Of a stretch of 64,000 bases of DNA, positions 18,151 to 27,424 are shown piece by piece (within the stretch, counting starts at the first letter, position 1; the number at the start of each line of letters is the position of its first letter). The notes under the pieces were generated by a model that was given only the letters and a program-made list of their open reading frames with translations, was not told where the DNA came from and made no database searches. The DNA is from Moraxella macacae 0408225 (GTDB lineage Bacteria; Pseudomonadota; Gammaproteobacteria; Pseudomonadales; Moraxellaceae), in NCBI RefSeq assembly GCF_000320365.1, contig NZ_ANIN01000001.1:558001-622000 (forward strand). Direction: 5' to 3'. Position numbers and translations under genes: made by a program.

Positions 18151-18597
18151 TTATTTTGCTGCTGTAGATGCATTGGTTGCCACAGATGCAACTTTGGCTT
18201 TTTTCTCTACTTTTTTCTCTGCATTGTCGCCATTGTCGCTTGTTTTGGCTTCGGTTTTACTGCCAGCTGAAGCAACTTTGGCTGTGGCTTCATTTGCGGT
18301 GGCAGGCTTGGTTTCGGTTTCATTCGCGGTTTCATCTGTATTGGCGGTTACGCCTGTTGCTGTCGATGCAACGCTCGATGCGTCATTGGTGGCGGTTGTT
18401 GCTGTGGTGCTTGCGGTGTTAGACGCTGCTTGTGTTGCTTGGGCGTTTAGAGATTCTATAGAATGGTGCTGACCTGCAGGGCGTAAAAATGCTGCAATTG
18501 CAATAAACGCAACCATAATCAAAAATAACACAATACCGCCCAATGCCATGCTTAATTCTTTTTTGACATTGTTTTCCACAACTTCATGGTGTGCCAT
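18151..18597 (-). CDS. Single-span membrane protein with Ala/Thr/Lys-rich tail
   Basis: 148 aa. A short N-terminus (MAHHEVVENNVKKEL) is followed by one membrane helix at residues about 17-39 (ALGGIVLFLIMVAFIAIAAF). The remaining 100 residues are low-complexity Ala, Thr, Ser, Glu and Lys, ending lysine-rich (AEKKVEKKAKVASV). Topology inferred: the tail is outside the membrane, possibly a flexible linker through the periplasm. No family recognised. The long reading frames on the opposite strand here come from its repetitive composition. Confidence 0.72.
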   Translation of the reverse strand: MAHHEVVENNVKKELSMALGGIVLFLIMVAFIAIAAFLRPAGQHHSIESLNAQATQAASNTASTTATTATNDASSVASTATGVTANTDETANETETKPATANEATAKVASAGSKTEAKTSDNGDNAEKKVEKKAKVASVATNASTAAK

Positions 18598-18723
18598 GCT
18601 AAACCTCGCTAAATGCTGATTGTTAATTGCTAACTTATAAAAATAGTTGTCATTATATACTAAATTTTAACCGCTTTGTACAAAACCTTACTGTTTTTAT
18701 GGTATTTTGTGAAAAAATCTGTT

Positions 18724-20307
18724 TTATTGGGATTTTTTTGCCAATTTTGATAATAAACTTATTAACAACAACACGCCACTTAACAGCAAAACCGGATAGC
18801 TGCCCCATTGCATAAAGGGGGTTGTGCCTTGTCTGGCTTCTACTTCACCGCGTAAGACAACTCGCTGAAACTGTGGGGCTTTGTCAACGATTTCACCTTT
18901 GTGGTTGATAATGGCGGTAACGCCTGTGTTGGTGGCTCGCACAAACCAACGCCCTGTTTCCAGTGATCGCATTTGCACCATTTGTAAGTGTTGTAATGGC
19001 CCTGCGGATGTGCCAAACCATGCATCGTTTGACACGGTTAATAAAAAATCGGTATTGATTGCGTTGCGTCGCGTGGTATCAGGATAGGCAACTTCGTAGC
19101 AGATTGCGACACCGACTTGGTTGTTTTTGGCAAGCAGTGGGGCTTGATAGGCTTTGCCCGGACGAAAACTTACCGAGCCACTCATCAGATCTGGCAAGGC
19201 CCAATTTAACAAACCTTCAAACGGCGTGTACTCACCAACAGGCACAAGATTTTGTTTTTTATACAAGCCCTTGCCCTCTGATCCCAATGCCATGACACTG
19301 TTATAAAACGGCTCGTATTTGTCTGTTTTTGGATTGTATTCGGCAATGTCAGCATAGGGTATGCCTGTAATCCATGTGGTATTATGTCGTTTGGCAATTT
19401 GAGCAATTTGGCTGATAAATGGTGCTGCTTCAGTTTGTAACATGGGAATAGATGATTCTGGCCATACAACAAGATCTTGCCCCCATTCACTTTGCGACAG
19501 TTCGGCATAAATTTGTAGGGTTTTTTGGCGAAATTCTAACAGCCATTTTAAATCTTGTGGAATGTTGCCTTGGATCAGAGAAACGCTCAATTTTGGCGTG
19601 TTTTTTGGCGTTGTCCAATTTGGGTTTAATAACCAAATGCTTGTACTGGCAAGTAACATCATGCCAGCCAATACGCTAAAATGATACTGTTTTTTGGCAA
19701 TTTCTACCAAACTTGCTGACAAAAATACCGCCACAAAACTCAAGGCAAGCACGCCAAATAGTGGTGCTAAACTATTTAGCCATACTTGTTCGGTAAATGC
19801 ATAACCGACAAACAACCACGGAAATCCTGTAAATAGCCAAGTTTTTAGCCATTCTTGCATCACCCATAAAGCAGTAAAACTAAACGGTTGTTTGGCAAAA
19901 AAACGGTTAAATACCACCGCCAAACAACCGTGAAACAGCCCCATGACAAGCCCCATAATTGCAATCATGCCAATTGCCACCGGCATCGGTGTATTGCCAT
20001 AAGTGTGAATAGATGTGTACAGCCAAAACGCCCCCACGCACCAAAGCCCCATGCCATACATTTCACCAATCCAAAACGCCCGTTTGTTACTCATCGGTGC
20101 AAGCAACAATGCATACAAAACCGCAGGGGAAATCAGGGCAATAATCCAAATATAATACGGAGCAAGTGCAAATAAAAACACCGCCCCTGAAAACCACGCA
20201 ATCATTAAGCGTGGCAATAAGGCAAATTGATCAATTGCACCTGATTTATTTGGGTTAATTTGTTGAAATTTTAATTGTTTTTTGAGCGATTGAGTGGTTA
20301 GACGCAT
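18724..20307 (-). CDS. lnt: Apolipoprotein N-acyltransferase Lnt
   Basis: 527 aa inner-membrane enzyme that adds the third acyl chain to lipoproteins. The N-terminal half has about six to seven membrane segments. The nitrilase-like domain carries the catalytic triad regions: Glu in VVWPESSIPML, Lys in LYKKQNLVPVGEYTPFE and Cys in VGVAICYEVAYPD. One C-terminal membrane segment anchors the end. It follows corC by 17 bases on the same strand, the usual corC-lnt arrangement. Confidence 0.96.
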   Translation of the reverse strand: MRLTTQSLKKQLKFQQINPNKSGAIDQFALLPRLMIAWFSGAVFLFALAPYYIWIIALISPAVLYALLLAPMSNKRAFWIGEMYGMGLWCVGAFWLYTSIHTYGNTPMPVAIGMIAIMGLVMGLFHGCLAVVFNRFFAKQPFSFTALWVMQEWLKTWLFTGFPWLFVGYAFTEQVWLNSLAPLFGVLALSFVAVFLSASLVEIAKKQYHFSVLAGMMLLASTSIWLLNPNWTTPKNTPKLSVSLIQGNIPQDLKWLLEFRQKTLQIYAELSQSEWGQDLVVWPESSIPMLQTEAAPFISQIAQIAKRHNTTWITGIPYADIAEYNPKTDKYEPFYNSVMALGSEGKGLYKKQNLVPVGEYTPFEGLLNWALPDLMSGSVSFRPGKAYQAPLLAKNNQVGVAICYEVAYPDTTRRNAINTDFLLTVSNDAWFGTSAGPLQHLQMVQMRSLETGRWFVRATNTGVTAIINHKGEIVDKAPQFQRVVLRGEVEARQGTTPFMQWGSYPVLLLSGVLLLISLLSKLAKKSQ

Positions 20308-20324
20308 GGTTGGTTACAGATTTT

Positions 20325-21227
20325 TTAAAGGTTGGTTGAATTTGACCGTTTATTATAATCTTTTTTTAATTCAATTTCTTGGATAAATCGCTCATTCATA
20401 GACAAAACGGTTAATTGGCAATCATCAATTTGTACCGATTGTCCCAGTGCTTCATTGACTTGTCCTAAATGTTGCATAACCAAGCCACCCATGCTGTTGA
20501 CACTGTCATGGTTAAAATTTGTGCCAAGTTGTTGGTTGCACACTTCGATCGGCGTGCCAGATTGGATAATCCAAGTGTCATTTTTGCCAATGACAGGTGC
20601 AATTGGATTTGTTTCATTGTTATTGTCAATTTCATCGTGTTCGTCTTCGATATCACCGACAATTTCTTCTAGCAAATCTTCTAAAGTAACCACGCCTGCT
20701 GTATTGCCAAATTCATCAATAACAATTGCCATGTGCATTTGGTTTTTTTGGAATAAACGCAACAAACTGTCCGAACGTGCGGTTTCACTGATAAAAATTG
20801 GTTGGCGTAAGATTTTGGTTAAATCAAACACGGCTGTGGTGTTTTGTGCGGTGTTTTGTGCTTTATCCACCAAAAACGGAATTAAATCTTTGGCTAACAA
20901 AATTCCGATCACTTCTTCAGGGTTTTCACCAAAAACAGGATAGCGCGAATGGGCTGTTGCCATATAAGCACGCATGATGTCGTTTGGGGTGTTGTGGATT
21001 TGGATAAAAGCGACTTGATTGATGGGTGTCATGATTTCATGCACTTGGGTTGCAGGCAGATCTAATACGCCCTCTAACATTGCAACCGTGTCAGGTTCTA
21101 ACAATTGACGAGAATTGTGAATGAGTTTGACGAGTTCATCGCGGGTTTCAGGGGCAGCAGACAGCCAACGCCTTAATCCTTTAGACCAACTGTTGGTTGA
21201 TTGGGGGTGAGAATGGTCATCTGGCAT
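20325..21227 (-). CDS. corC: CorC/HlyC-type CBS domain protein
   Basis: About 300 aa from the ATG at 21227; an earlier in-frame GTG at 21263 lacks support. No membrane domain, as in CorC rather than CorB. VHEIMTPINQVAFIQI begins a CBS pair ending at VTLEDLLEEIVGDIEDEHDE; the C-terminal CorC_HlyC domain contains GGLVMQHLGQVNEALGQSV. Linked in the family to Mg2+/Co2+ efflux and membrane homeostasis. First of the corC-lnt unit. Confidence 0.92.
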   Translation of the reverse strand: MPDDHSHPQSTNSWSKGLRRWLSAAPETRDELVKLIHNSRQLLEPDTVAMLEGVLDLPATQVHEIMTPINQVAFIQIHNTPNDIMRAYMATAHSRYPVFGENPEEVIGILLAKDLIPFLVDKAQNTAQNTTAVFDLTKILRQPIFISETARSDSLLRLFQKNQMHMAIVIDEFGNTAGVVTLEDLLEEIVGDIEDEHDEIDNNNETNPIAPVIGKNDTWIIQSGTPIEVCNQQLGTNFNHDSVNSMGGLVMQHLGQVNEALGQSVQIDDCQLTVLSMNERFIQEIELKKDYNKRSNSTNL

Positions 21228-21396
21228 GACACACAAAAGCCTCTTGTTGCTAATATTAATCACACTTTAACCAAAATTAACAAATCTTGCAATATTTTTT
21301 TGTTAATAAGCGACTTTTTGCATTGAGTTTTATAATTTTTGCTAAAAATTATTGTCTTTAAGATTCATTGTCTTTAAAATTCATTGTGCTTAAAAT

Positions 21397-21867
21397 TTAT
21401 TGCTTAATCCAATAAATGATTCGTTCTTCTTGTTCTATTTCGTCGACATCATCTTCTGACACGCAACGTCCTGCCACGCTGATATGGTTTTGGTGCATGG
21501 CTTGTTTGGTTTTGGTTTTATCTTGGGTGATAAGATAATGCCAATTTGGCAAACCTTGACCTTGGTATAGGCGTTTGTAGGCACAACTTGCAGGCAACCA
21601 CGGCAAATCTGGTATTAATTCTGCAGTCAAACTTATACAATCAGGCACATGCGATCGTCGATGGGTGTAATTTTTGCACATACCAGTTGTGCAGTCCAGC
21701 AGTCGGCATGCCACATCGGTATATTCTACCACATCGCTATCTTCGTCTTGTAATTTTACCAAACAACAAGCACCACAGCCATCGCACAAAGCTTCCCATT
21801 CAGCGATGGTTAATTCAGCCAATGCGTATTTTTGCCAAAATAAAGGGCGTATTTCACATTCATTCAT
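21397..21867 (-). CDS. ycgN: YcgN-family (UPF0260) cysteine-cluster protein
   Basis: 156 aa. Cysteines are arranged as CDGCGACC near residue 28, then C-R-L-L-D-C and C-KNY, typical of the zinc/iron-chelating CxxCxxCC family; ITAE/PWLPASCAYKRLYQGQGLPNWHYL is the UPF0260 C-terminus. Function unknown, probably binds a metal ion in the cytoplasm. Lies 19 bases after gph on the same strand. Confidence 0.88.
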   Translation of the reverse strand: MNECEIRPLFWQKYALAELTIAEWEALCDGCGACCLVKLQDEDSDVVEYTDVACRLLDCTTGMCKNYTHRRSHVPDCISLTAELIPDLPWLPASCAYKRLYQGQGLPNWHYLITQDKTKTKQAMHQNHISVAGRCVSEDDVDEIEQEERIIYWIKQ

Positions 21868-21886
21868 ATCAATTTAAATTTTCAAT

Positions 21887-22597
21887 TCAATGGGTGTCAA
21901 TTTTGATCCAATCATAAAGATACCTAACCAACTCATCTACTGAAGTTACCACCATATCCGCCCCCCAAGTGTAAATTTCACTGTCTTTGGATATGTAGCC
22001 ATAACCTGCGACAATTGTGTGCATATTGGCATGGTTGCCTGCTTTGATGTCGCGGATATGATCACCGATATACACACAATTTTTGGTTTGTAGGCTTGTG
22101 TTAAATTTGTCATTGAGTTGTTTTAATGCCAAAAACATAGGTTCAGGATCAGGCTTTGTGTTTGTTACATCATCAGGGCAAACCAATACCGAACAACGCT
22201 TGGTAAGGTTTAATTTTTCTAGCAATTTTTCTGCCAAATAACGCGGTTTATTGGTAACAATGCCCCAAAAAATATTATGACTTTCTAATTTGGATAAACA
22301 TGCATCAAGGCCGTCAAACAAGCAACTGTCAACACAAATATCCGCTTCGTAAGCATCTAAAAATGCTTGGCGGTATAAAAGCAGTTTTGGATTGTCATCA
22401 CTGATATTTGCCAATTCTTCACCAAACATAAGCCTTATCATTGCTTTGGAACCTGCAGATACTTGCTTACGTATTGCTTCATCGCTCGGTATTGGTAGGT
22501 TGTGTTGAATGCACATGGCCTTGATAATACGAATAAAATCAGGGGCGGTATCTATCAGCGTGCCATCTAGATCAAATAGAACGGTTTTTTTTGTCAT
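21887..22597 (-). CDS. gph: Phosphoglycolate phosphatase-like HAD hydrolase
   Basis: 236 aa from the ATG at 22597, chosen because the HAD motif I follows at once (VLFDLDGTLIDTAPDF); an earlier start at 22687 would add 30 residues absent from the family. Motif II is WGIVTNKPR, and motif III/IV are KPDPEPMF and YIGDHIRDIKAG. Hydrolyses 2-phosphoglycolate from oxidative DNA-end repair in characterised members. Possible operon with ycgN downstream. Confidence 0.87.
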   Translation of the reverse strand: MTKKTVLFDLDGTLIDTAPDFIRIIKAMCIQHNLPIPSDEAIRKQVSAGSKAMIRLMFGEELANISDDNPKLLLYRQAFLDAYEADICVDSCLFDGLDACLSKLESHNIFWGIVTNKPRYLAEKLLEKLNLTKRCSVLVCPDDVTNTKPDPEPMFLALKQLNDKFNTSLQTKNCVYIGDHIRDIKAGNHANMHTIVAGYGYISKDSEIYTWGADMVVTSVDELVRYLYDWIKIDTH

Positions 22598-22780
22598 TTT
22601 TGCTTTGTTGTTTATTAAAAAACCAAATTTTAATCCAAAAGTAAGCAATGCACAAGGCAAAAACCAATACTCAAGATAAAAAACCAATACTCAAGACAAA
22701 AAACAAAAGCCACTACAATTAAAATTTTAGTTTTTTGTCAATCAATGCTAAAATGGTAATTTTATCAAAAGTTACAAACA

Positions 22781-24154
22781 ATGATTGATTTTCACATGCA
22801 ACAACCTACGATTTGTGCAATTGCAACACCAATTGGACGTGGCGGTGTTGGCGTAATTCGTTTATCGGGTAAAACTGCCTGCGAAATTGCCAAAAAATTA
22901 ACAAAACGCACAAAAGATTTTACGCCACGTTATGCACATTTTTGTCGGTTTTATGATGATAACGGCGTGATTTTAGATGAAGGTTTGGTATTATTTTTTC
23001 GTGCTCCGCATTCTTTTACAGGTGAGGACGTTGTTGAAATTCAAGGGCATGGTGGCATGATTTTGCAACAACAATTGCTTAGCCGCTGTTATGAACTTGG
23101 TGCAAGGCAGGCTCATGCCGGCGAGTTTTCCATGCGTGCTTTTGAAAATAATAAGATGGATTTGGTGCAAGCAGAGGCGATTGCTGATGCTATCGATGCC
23201 ACAAGTGTGGCTGCTGCTCGTGGTGCGATGCGATCGTTAACGGGTGAATTTTCTAAAAAAATCAATGAACTGTTAAACAAACTCATTCATCTTAGATTGC
23301 ATGTTGAGGCGGCCATTGATTTTCCTGATGAAGAAGATGTGGATTTTTTGGCAGATGCGACCATTACTAAGCAATTGAACGCCCTAAAAACCCAAGTGGC
23401 GGACGTGCTTTTTGGTGCTCAACAAGGCCAATTGTTGCGAGATGGTGTGTCAGTTGTGATAGCAGGACGACCCAATGCAGGAAAATCAAGCCTATTAAAC
23501 CGCCTAGCTGGCACTGAAAGGGCAATTGTAACAGACATTGCAGGCACAACGCGCGACATTTTACAAGAAACTTTGGTGTTAAAAGGGCTTGCCCTAAATA
23601 TAACCGATACAGCGGGTTTACGCAATACTGAAGATGTTGTGGAAAAAGCAGGCATTGATCGTGCCAAAAATGCCATTGCAACCGCTGATTTAGTATTGCT
23701 TGTCTATGATGTTACCGTGGATCATGATCCGGTTTTGCTTGCCAAAGAATTGTTTGGTGCATCGCCTAATCCAAAAAATATGTTATTGATTGGCAATAAA
23801 ACAGATAAATTAAAGCACATTGACGATTTGCCAACAGACATTGAGGGTTTTGGACTTGCCTATGTTTCATGTGAAACACAAAGTGGATTGCCCCAGTTGG
23901 TTGATAAAATCTGTGAAAAAGTCGGTTTTCACCCTCCTGAAAACACGCTGATTGCACGAACTCGCCACCTTGATGCCTTAAAACGCGTGCAAGTTGCCTT
24001 AAATGATGCAGAGCAGCTTCATGTGTATCAGGCAGGGGAACTTATGGCGGAGAGTTTACGACTTGCCCAGATGAATTTAAGTGAAATTACCGGTGAATTT
24101 AGTGCCGATGATTTGCTTGGTAAGATTTTTGGTAGTTTTTGTATTGGTAAATGA
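22781..24154 (+). CDS. mnmE: tRNA modification GTPase MnmE
   Basis: 457 aa. With MnmG it makes the 5-carboxymethylaminomethyl group at U34. The N-terminal folate-binding domain includes TPIGRGGVGVIRLSG and FTGEDVVEIQGHGG. The inserted G domain has GRPNAGKSSLLN, DIAGTTRD, ITDTAGLRNTED and LIGNKTDK. It ends with the conserved FGSFCIGK. The start may instead be the Met five codons later. In many bacteria mnmE lies next to the replication origin; here it is 3 kb from the candidate origin. Confidence 0.97.
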   Translation: MIDFHMQQPTICAIATPIGRGGVGVIRLSGKTACEIAKKLTKRTKDFTPRYAHFCRFYDDNGVILDEGLVLFFRAPHSFTGEDVVEIQGHGGMILQQQLLSRCYELGARQAHAGEFSMRAFENNKMDLVQAEAIADAIDATSVAAARGAMRSLTGEFSKKINELLNKLIHLRLHVEAAIDFPDEEDVDFLADATITKQLNALKTQVADVLFGAQQGQLLRDGVSVVIAGRPNAGKSSLLNRLAGTERAIVTDIAGTTRDILQETLVLKGLALNITDTAGLRNTEDVVEKAGIDRAKNAIATADLVLLVYDVTVDHDPVLLAKELFGASPNPKNMLLIGNKTDKLKHIDDLPTDIEGFGLAYVSCETQSGLPQLVDKICEKVGFHPPENTLIARTRHLDALKRVQVALNDAEQLHVYQAGELMAESLRLAQMNLSEITGEFSADDLLGKIFGSFCIGK

Positions 24155-24181
24155 TTGATAAACAAACAATTAAGGATTTTT

Positions 24182-24655
24182 ATGTATTGTCCATTTTGTA
24201 ATGCCATTGACACGAAAGTTTTGGATTCGCGCCTTGCTGCTGAAGGGGCACAAGTTCGTCGCCGTCGTCAATGTAGTACATGCAGCGAGCGGTTTACAAC
24301 TTTTGAGATTATCGAGGCGGTTATGCCACGCATTGTCAAATCCAATGGACGTGTTGAACCATATGACAGCCAAAAACTGCGCCGCTCTATCTTGTTGCCA
24401 TTACAAAAACGTCCCATTGCGACCGACAGCACCGAGGCTATGATCAGCAGAATTGAGAAAAAATTACGCCAATCAGGTGAGCGAGAAATTAGCAGTCAAT
24501 TTTTAGGCGAGATTGTCATGACAGAATTAAAAGCACTGGACGATGTGGCGTATGTGCGTTTTGCCAGTGTGTATAAGGATTTTCAAGATATTGAAGCCTT
24601 TAAACAAGCCTTATCTACGCTTTCTGATGACAACAAAACCACAGCAGATGCCTAA
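24182..24655 (+). CDS. nrdR: Transcriptional repressor NrdR
   Basis: 157 aa from ATG at 24182 (TAAGGA a few bases upstream). The zinc ribbon MYCPFC...CSTCSERF is followed by an ATP-cone (KSNGRVEPYDSQKLRRSI). NrdR senses nucleotides and represses ribonucleotide reductase genes. Followed 45 bases later by ribD, the usual nrdR-ribD order. I did not search the window for NrdR boxes systematically, but nrd genes are not present. Confidence 0.96.
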   Translation: MYCPFCNAIDTKVLDSRLAAEGAQVRRRRQCSTCSERFTTFEIIEAVMPRIVKSNGRVEPYDSQKLRRSILLPLQKRPIATDSTEAMISRIEKKLRQSGEREISSQFLGEIVMTELKALDDVAYVRFASVYKDFQDIEAFKQALSTLSDDNKTTADA

Positions 24656-24700
24656 TGCAATAACATGCCTAATGTAAAAAATGTTTAATGCAACAAAAAT

Positions 24701-25747
24701 ATGATAAATTCTCAAGACAGCTATTTTATGAGTATTGCCATTAATTTGGCAAAAAAAGGACAATTTACCACAAGACCCAATCCTTGCGTAGGTTGTGTGA
24801 TTGTCAAAGACAACCAAGTGATAGGACAGGGCTATCATTATAAAGCAGGGCAGCCACACGCTGAAGTGTTTGCATTGCGTCAAGCCATACAAAAAATTGG
24901 TGATGATTTGATGGGGGCTACCGCTTATGTTACCCTTGAACCGTGTAGTCATTATGGACGTACACCGCCGTGTGCTGACGCGTTAATTAAAGCTGGGGTA
25001 AGTCGCGTGGTGATTGCAACAAGCGATCCCAATCCTAAAGTCTTAGGTGCTGGCATTGCCAAATTACAACACGCCGGGATTAATGTAACAACAAATGTTT
25101 GTCAAGATGATGCCAAAAATCTCAATCAAGGTTTTTTAAAAACCATGGCGGGTGGCTTGCCTTATGTGCGCTTAAAAATTGCCTGTAGCCTAGATGGTAA
25201 AATTGCTATGACAAACGGCGAGTCCAAATGGATAACAGGCGACAAAGCCCGCGATGACGTACAAAAATTGCGAGCTGTGTCAGGGGCGATAATCACAGGC
25301 AGTGAGACAATTATCCAAGATGTGCCACGCCTTGATGTTAGAAGCCACAAAATTGCTAATTTGGCAGATATCGATCAGCCGTTATTGGTGGTGTTGGATC
25401 GTCGAAAACGGCTCAATTTAACAGCAACTTCTTTAAAATACCAACAAAACCGCCCTTTTTGGTTGTGTCAAGATGAATTAAGTTTGGCACAAGTTTTAAC
25501 AAAGCTCAAAACCGATCATCAAATTCACGATGTGTTGGTGGAGGCAGGAGCAAGCGTAGCAACGGCGTTTTTAAAGGCTGGTTTGGTTGATGAGTTTATT
25601 GTGTATCAAGCACCGTGTTTGTTGGGAAATTCGGCAAAACCCATGTTTGTAGCAGATTTTTATTCAATCAGCGAGCAGTTGCGTTTTAAGATGGTTTCGC
25701 ATGAAACGCTTGGTGATGATTTGAAGTTAACATTCAAGCCTTTGTAA
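24701..25747 (+). CDS. ribD: Bifunctional riboflavin biosynthesis deaminase/reductase RibD
   Basis: 348 aa. N-terminal cytidine-deaminase-like domain with the zinc site HAEVFALRQA and PCSHYGRTPPCADAL; C-terminal reductase domain from about residue 150 (GLPYVRLKIACSLDGKIAM, SKWITGDKARDDVQ). Converts the first GTP-derived pyrimidine to the ribitylamino intermediate. The partner synthase ribE is at 30517. No FMN riboswitch is visible upstream. Confidence 0.96.
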   Translation: MINSQDSYFMSIAINLAKKGQFTTRPNPCVGCVIVKDNQVIGQGYHYKAGQPHAEVFALRQAIQKIGDDLMGATAYVTLEPCSHYGRTPPCADALIKAGVSRVVIATSDPNPKVLGAGIAKLQHAGINVTTNVCQDDAKNLNQGFLKTMAGGLPYVRLKIACSLDGKIAMTNGESKWITGDKARDDVQKLRAVSGAIITGSETIIQDVPRLDVRSHKIANLADIDQPLLVVLDRRKRLNLTATSLKYQQNRPFWLCQDELSLAQVLTKLKTDHQIHDVLVEAGASVATAFLKAGLVDEFIVYQAPCLLGNSAKPMFVADFYSISEQLRFKMVSHETLGDDLKLTFKPL

Positions 25748-25903
25748 CATCAAGCCTTTGCAAGCAATTGATTAGAAAAATTAAACGATGATTGGTGATT
25801 TAAACCGCTGTAATTGGCGTTTTTTATGGTTTTAAAAAGTTATCCACAGCTTTGATTGGGTTTAAATGAGTTTAAAAATAAGATTTATAAATCGGTGGAT
25901 AAC

Positions 25904-25919
25904 TGTTTCACGTGGAACT
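25904..25919. promoter_or_regulatory. parS-like ParB site 1
   Basis: TGTTTCACGTGGAACT, 14 of 16 bases matching the bacterial parS consensus TGTTTCACGTGAAACA, with the central CACGTG intact. Abuts a DnaA-box-like site. Confidence 0.7.
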
Positions 25920-25970
25920 TTTAAGGCATGTATTTTATGCCAATTTGGCTTGTAGGCATTGTTTTTACAA

Positions 25971-25986
25971 GGTTTCACGTGGAACA
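25971..25986. promoter_or_regulatory. parS-like ParB site 2
   Basis: GGTTTCACGTGGAACA, 14 of 16 matches to the parS consensus, 67 bases from site 1 in the same gene-free region. Confidence 0.7.
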
Positions 25987-26301
25987 ATTTTATAAGGTTT
26001 AAATTTTAAGCCAAAAAATTGATTGTGGATAACTTTTTAATGCCAATAAAGTTGTTGGTAATGAATAAAGTTACCCACAATGCCCTGAAATTTTACCAAG
26101 GTTTTTATTAAAAATCTAATTTTTAAAAAGTAACATGCTTTTATTAGTAAATTTTAACAATTGCTTTGGGTTTAGATTGGGTTTTTGGTGTAAAAGCGAC
26201 ATAAAAAGCCTCGGTGTTTATTTGTGTGGTTTGTGCTAAAATGTGCTGTTTTTCGTTTTTAAAGATAAATCGTTTTTAAAGATAAATCGTTAGGGTGAAT
26301 T

Positions 26302-27324
26302 ATGACAAAGATTATCGGTATTGGTAACGCTCTTGTGGACATTGAGTTTTTGTTAAATGACACACAATTGGCAAATACAGGCCTTGAAAAAGGCAATATG
26401 ACACTGGCAAGTCAGTCAGAACAGCGTGAGTTAATGCAGTCGTTAGATGAACAAAACATTGGCGTAAGCAAACAAGCAAGTGGCGGTTCATCGGCCAATG
26501 CGATTGTGGCTATGGCAAGTTTGGGTAGCGAGACGTTTTATATTTGTCAGGTGGCAGATGATGCGTTGGGGCAATTTTATTTGGCGGATTTAAATCAAAT
26601 TGGGGTAAAAACCTCCAAAAAATCATTGTCAAAACAAGGAGTTACTGGAACTTGTTTGTCGCTTGTTACGCCTGATGCTGAACGCACCATGCAAACTCAT
26701 TTGGGCATTTCGGCAGAAATTGATGAAAATGCGGTGGATTTTAGTCAATTGACAGATGCCAATTGGCTGTATATTGAGGGTTATTTGGCAATGAGTCCGT
26801 CTGTTCAAGAGGCTATTTTGGCGTTAAAACAACAAGCGGTGCAGCATGGTGTTAAAATTGCGGTAAGTTTTGCTGATCCTGCGGTGGTAAAATTTGCCAA
26901 AGATGGTTTAGATGTGATGTTGGCAGGTGGCGTAGATGTGGTGTTTTGCAACTGCGAAGAGGCCAAACTTTACACCAATGCCACCACGCACGATACCGCT
27001 TGTCAATCGTTGTTAAAAGTGGCAAAAATGGCAGTGGTAACCAATGGGGCAAATGGTACGATGGTGGCGTATCAAGATGACTATTTGACTGAAAAACATG
27101 ATAACAATCAAGTATTTATACCATCGGTTGCGGTAGAAAATGTGTTGGATACCACAGGGGCAGGCGACAGTTATGCAGGGGCGTTTTTGCACGCTTTTGC
27201 TGATGGAAAAGATTTGTTAAGCTGTGGCAAATTGGCAAGTTGTGTGGCAAGTTTGGTGATTGCTCAATTTGGTGCAAGACTAACTGCAGAACAATACCAA
27301 TATGCCTTGCAAAATCTTAATTAG
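26302..27324 (+). CDS. PfkB-family sugar/nucleoside kinase, probably adenosine kinase
   Basis: 340 aa. PfkB signatures: the N-terminal GGSSANAIVAMASLG near residue 58 and the C-terminal DTTGAGDSYAGAFLHAF near residue 285, with the catalytic Asp in GAGD. GIGNALVDIEFLLND and the LGISAEI segment resemble bacterial adenosine kinases. Substrate assignment is moderate; ribokinase-like alternatives are possible. It is directly right of the candidate origin, preceded by a duplicated 16-base AT-rich unit (about 26258-26290). Confidence 0.83.
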   Translation: MTKIIGIGNALVDIEFLLNDTQLANTGLEKGNMTLASQSEQRELMQSLDEQNIGVSKQASGGSSANAIVAMASLGSETFYICQVADDALGQFYLADLNQIGVKTSKKSLSKQGVTGTCLSLVTPDAERTMQTHLGISAEIDENAVDFSQLTDANWLYIEGYLAMSPSVQEAILALKQQAVQHGVKIAVSFADPAVVKFAKDGLDVMLAGGVDVVFCNCEEAKLYTNATTHDTACQSLLKVAKMAVVTNGANGTMVAYQDDYLTEKHDNNQVFIPSVAVENVLDTTGAGDSYAGAFLHAFADGKDLLSCGKLASCVASLVIAQFGARLTAEQYQYALQNLN

Positions 27325-27424
27325 ACTGATAACTTAAGTAAGTTTAATTATCAAACCATTGTGATAAGTTTGGCAAATCACACAGTGGTTTTTTATTTGA
27401 TTTGTGTGTTATTTTATTTGTGTG

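Larger units (their letters stand above)
25748..26301. other. Candidate chromosomal replication origin (oriC)
   Basis: A 553-bp gene-free region. It holds four DnaA-box-like 9-mers: TTATCCACA at 25840-25848 (+), TTATCCACC at 25894-25902 (-), TTATCCACA at 26024-26032 (-) and TTACCCACA at 26071-26079 (+). Between them lie two parS-like 16-mers. An AT-rich stretch follows at about 26090-26165 and could be the unwinding element. Genes on the left (18.1-22.6 kb) run left and genes just right run right, as expected around an origin. dnaA itself is not in the window, and many gammaproteobacteria have oriC beside dnaA, so this is a candidate only. Confidence 0.55.

Noticed and set aside
18168-18472. 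Two long plus-strand reading frames opposite the Ala/Thr/Lys-rich protein
   Set aside because: They arise from the repetitive GCN/ACN codons of the minus-strand gene; compositions (Trp/Arg/Leu-rich) are unnatural and no ribosome site is present.
22655-22705. Duplicated 20-base unit upstream of gph as a regulatory array
   Set aside because: Only two copies, low complexity, no symmetry; probably a simple local duplication.
24650-24701. FMN riboswitch before ribD or ribE
   Set aside because: The spacers before ribD (45 bp) and ribE (about 135 bp) are too short or lack the conserved RFN core.
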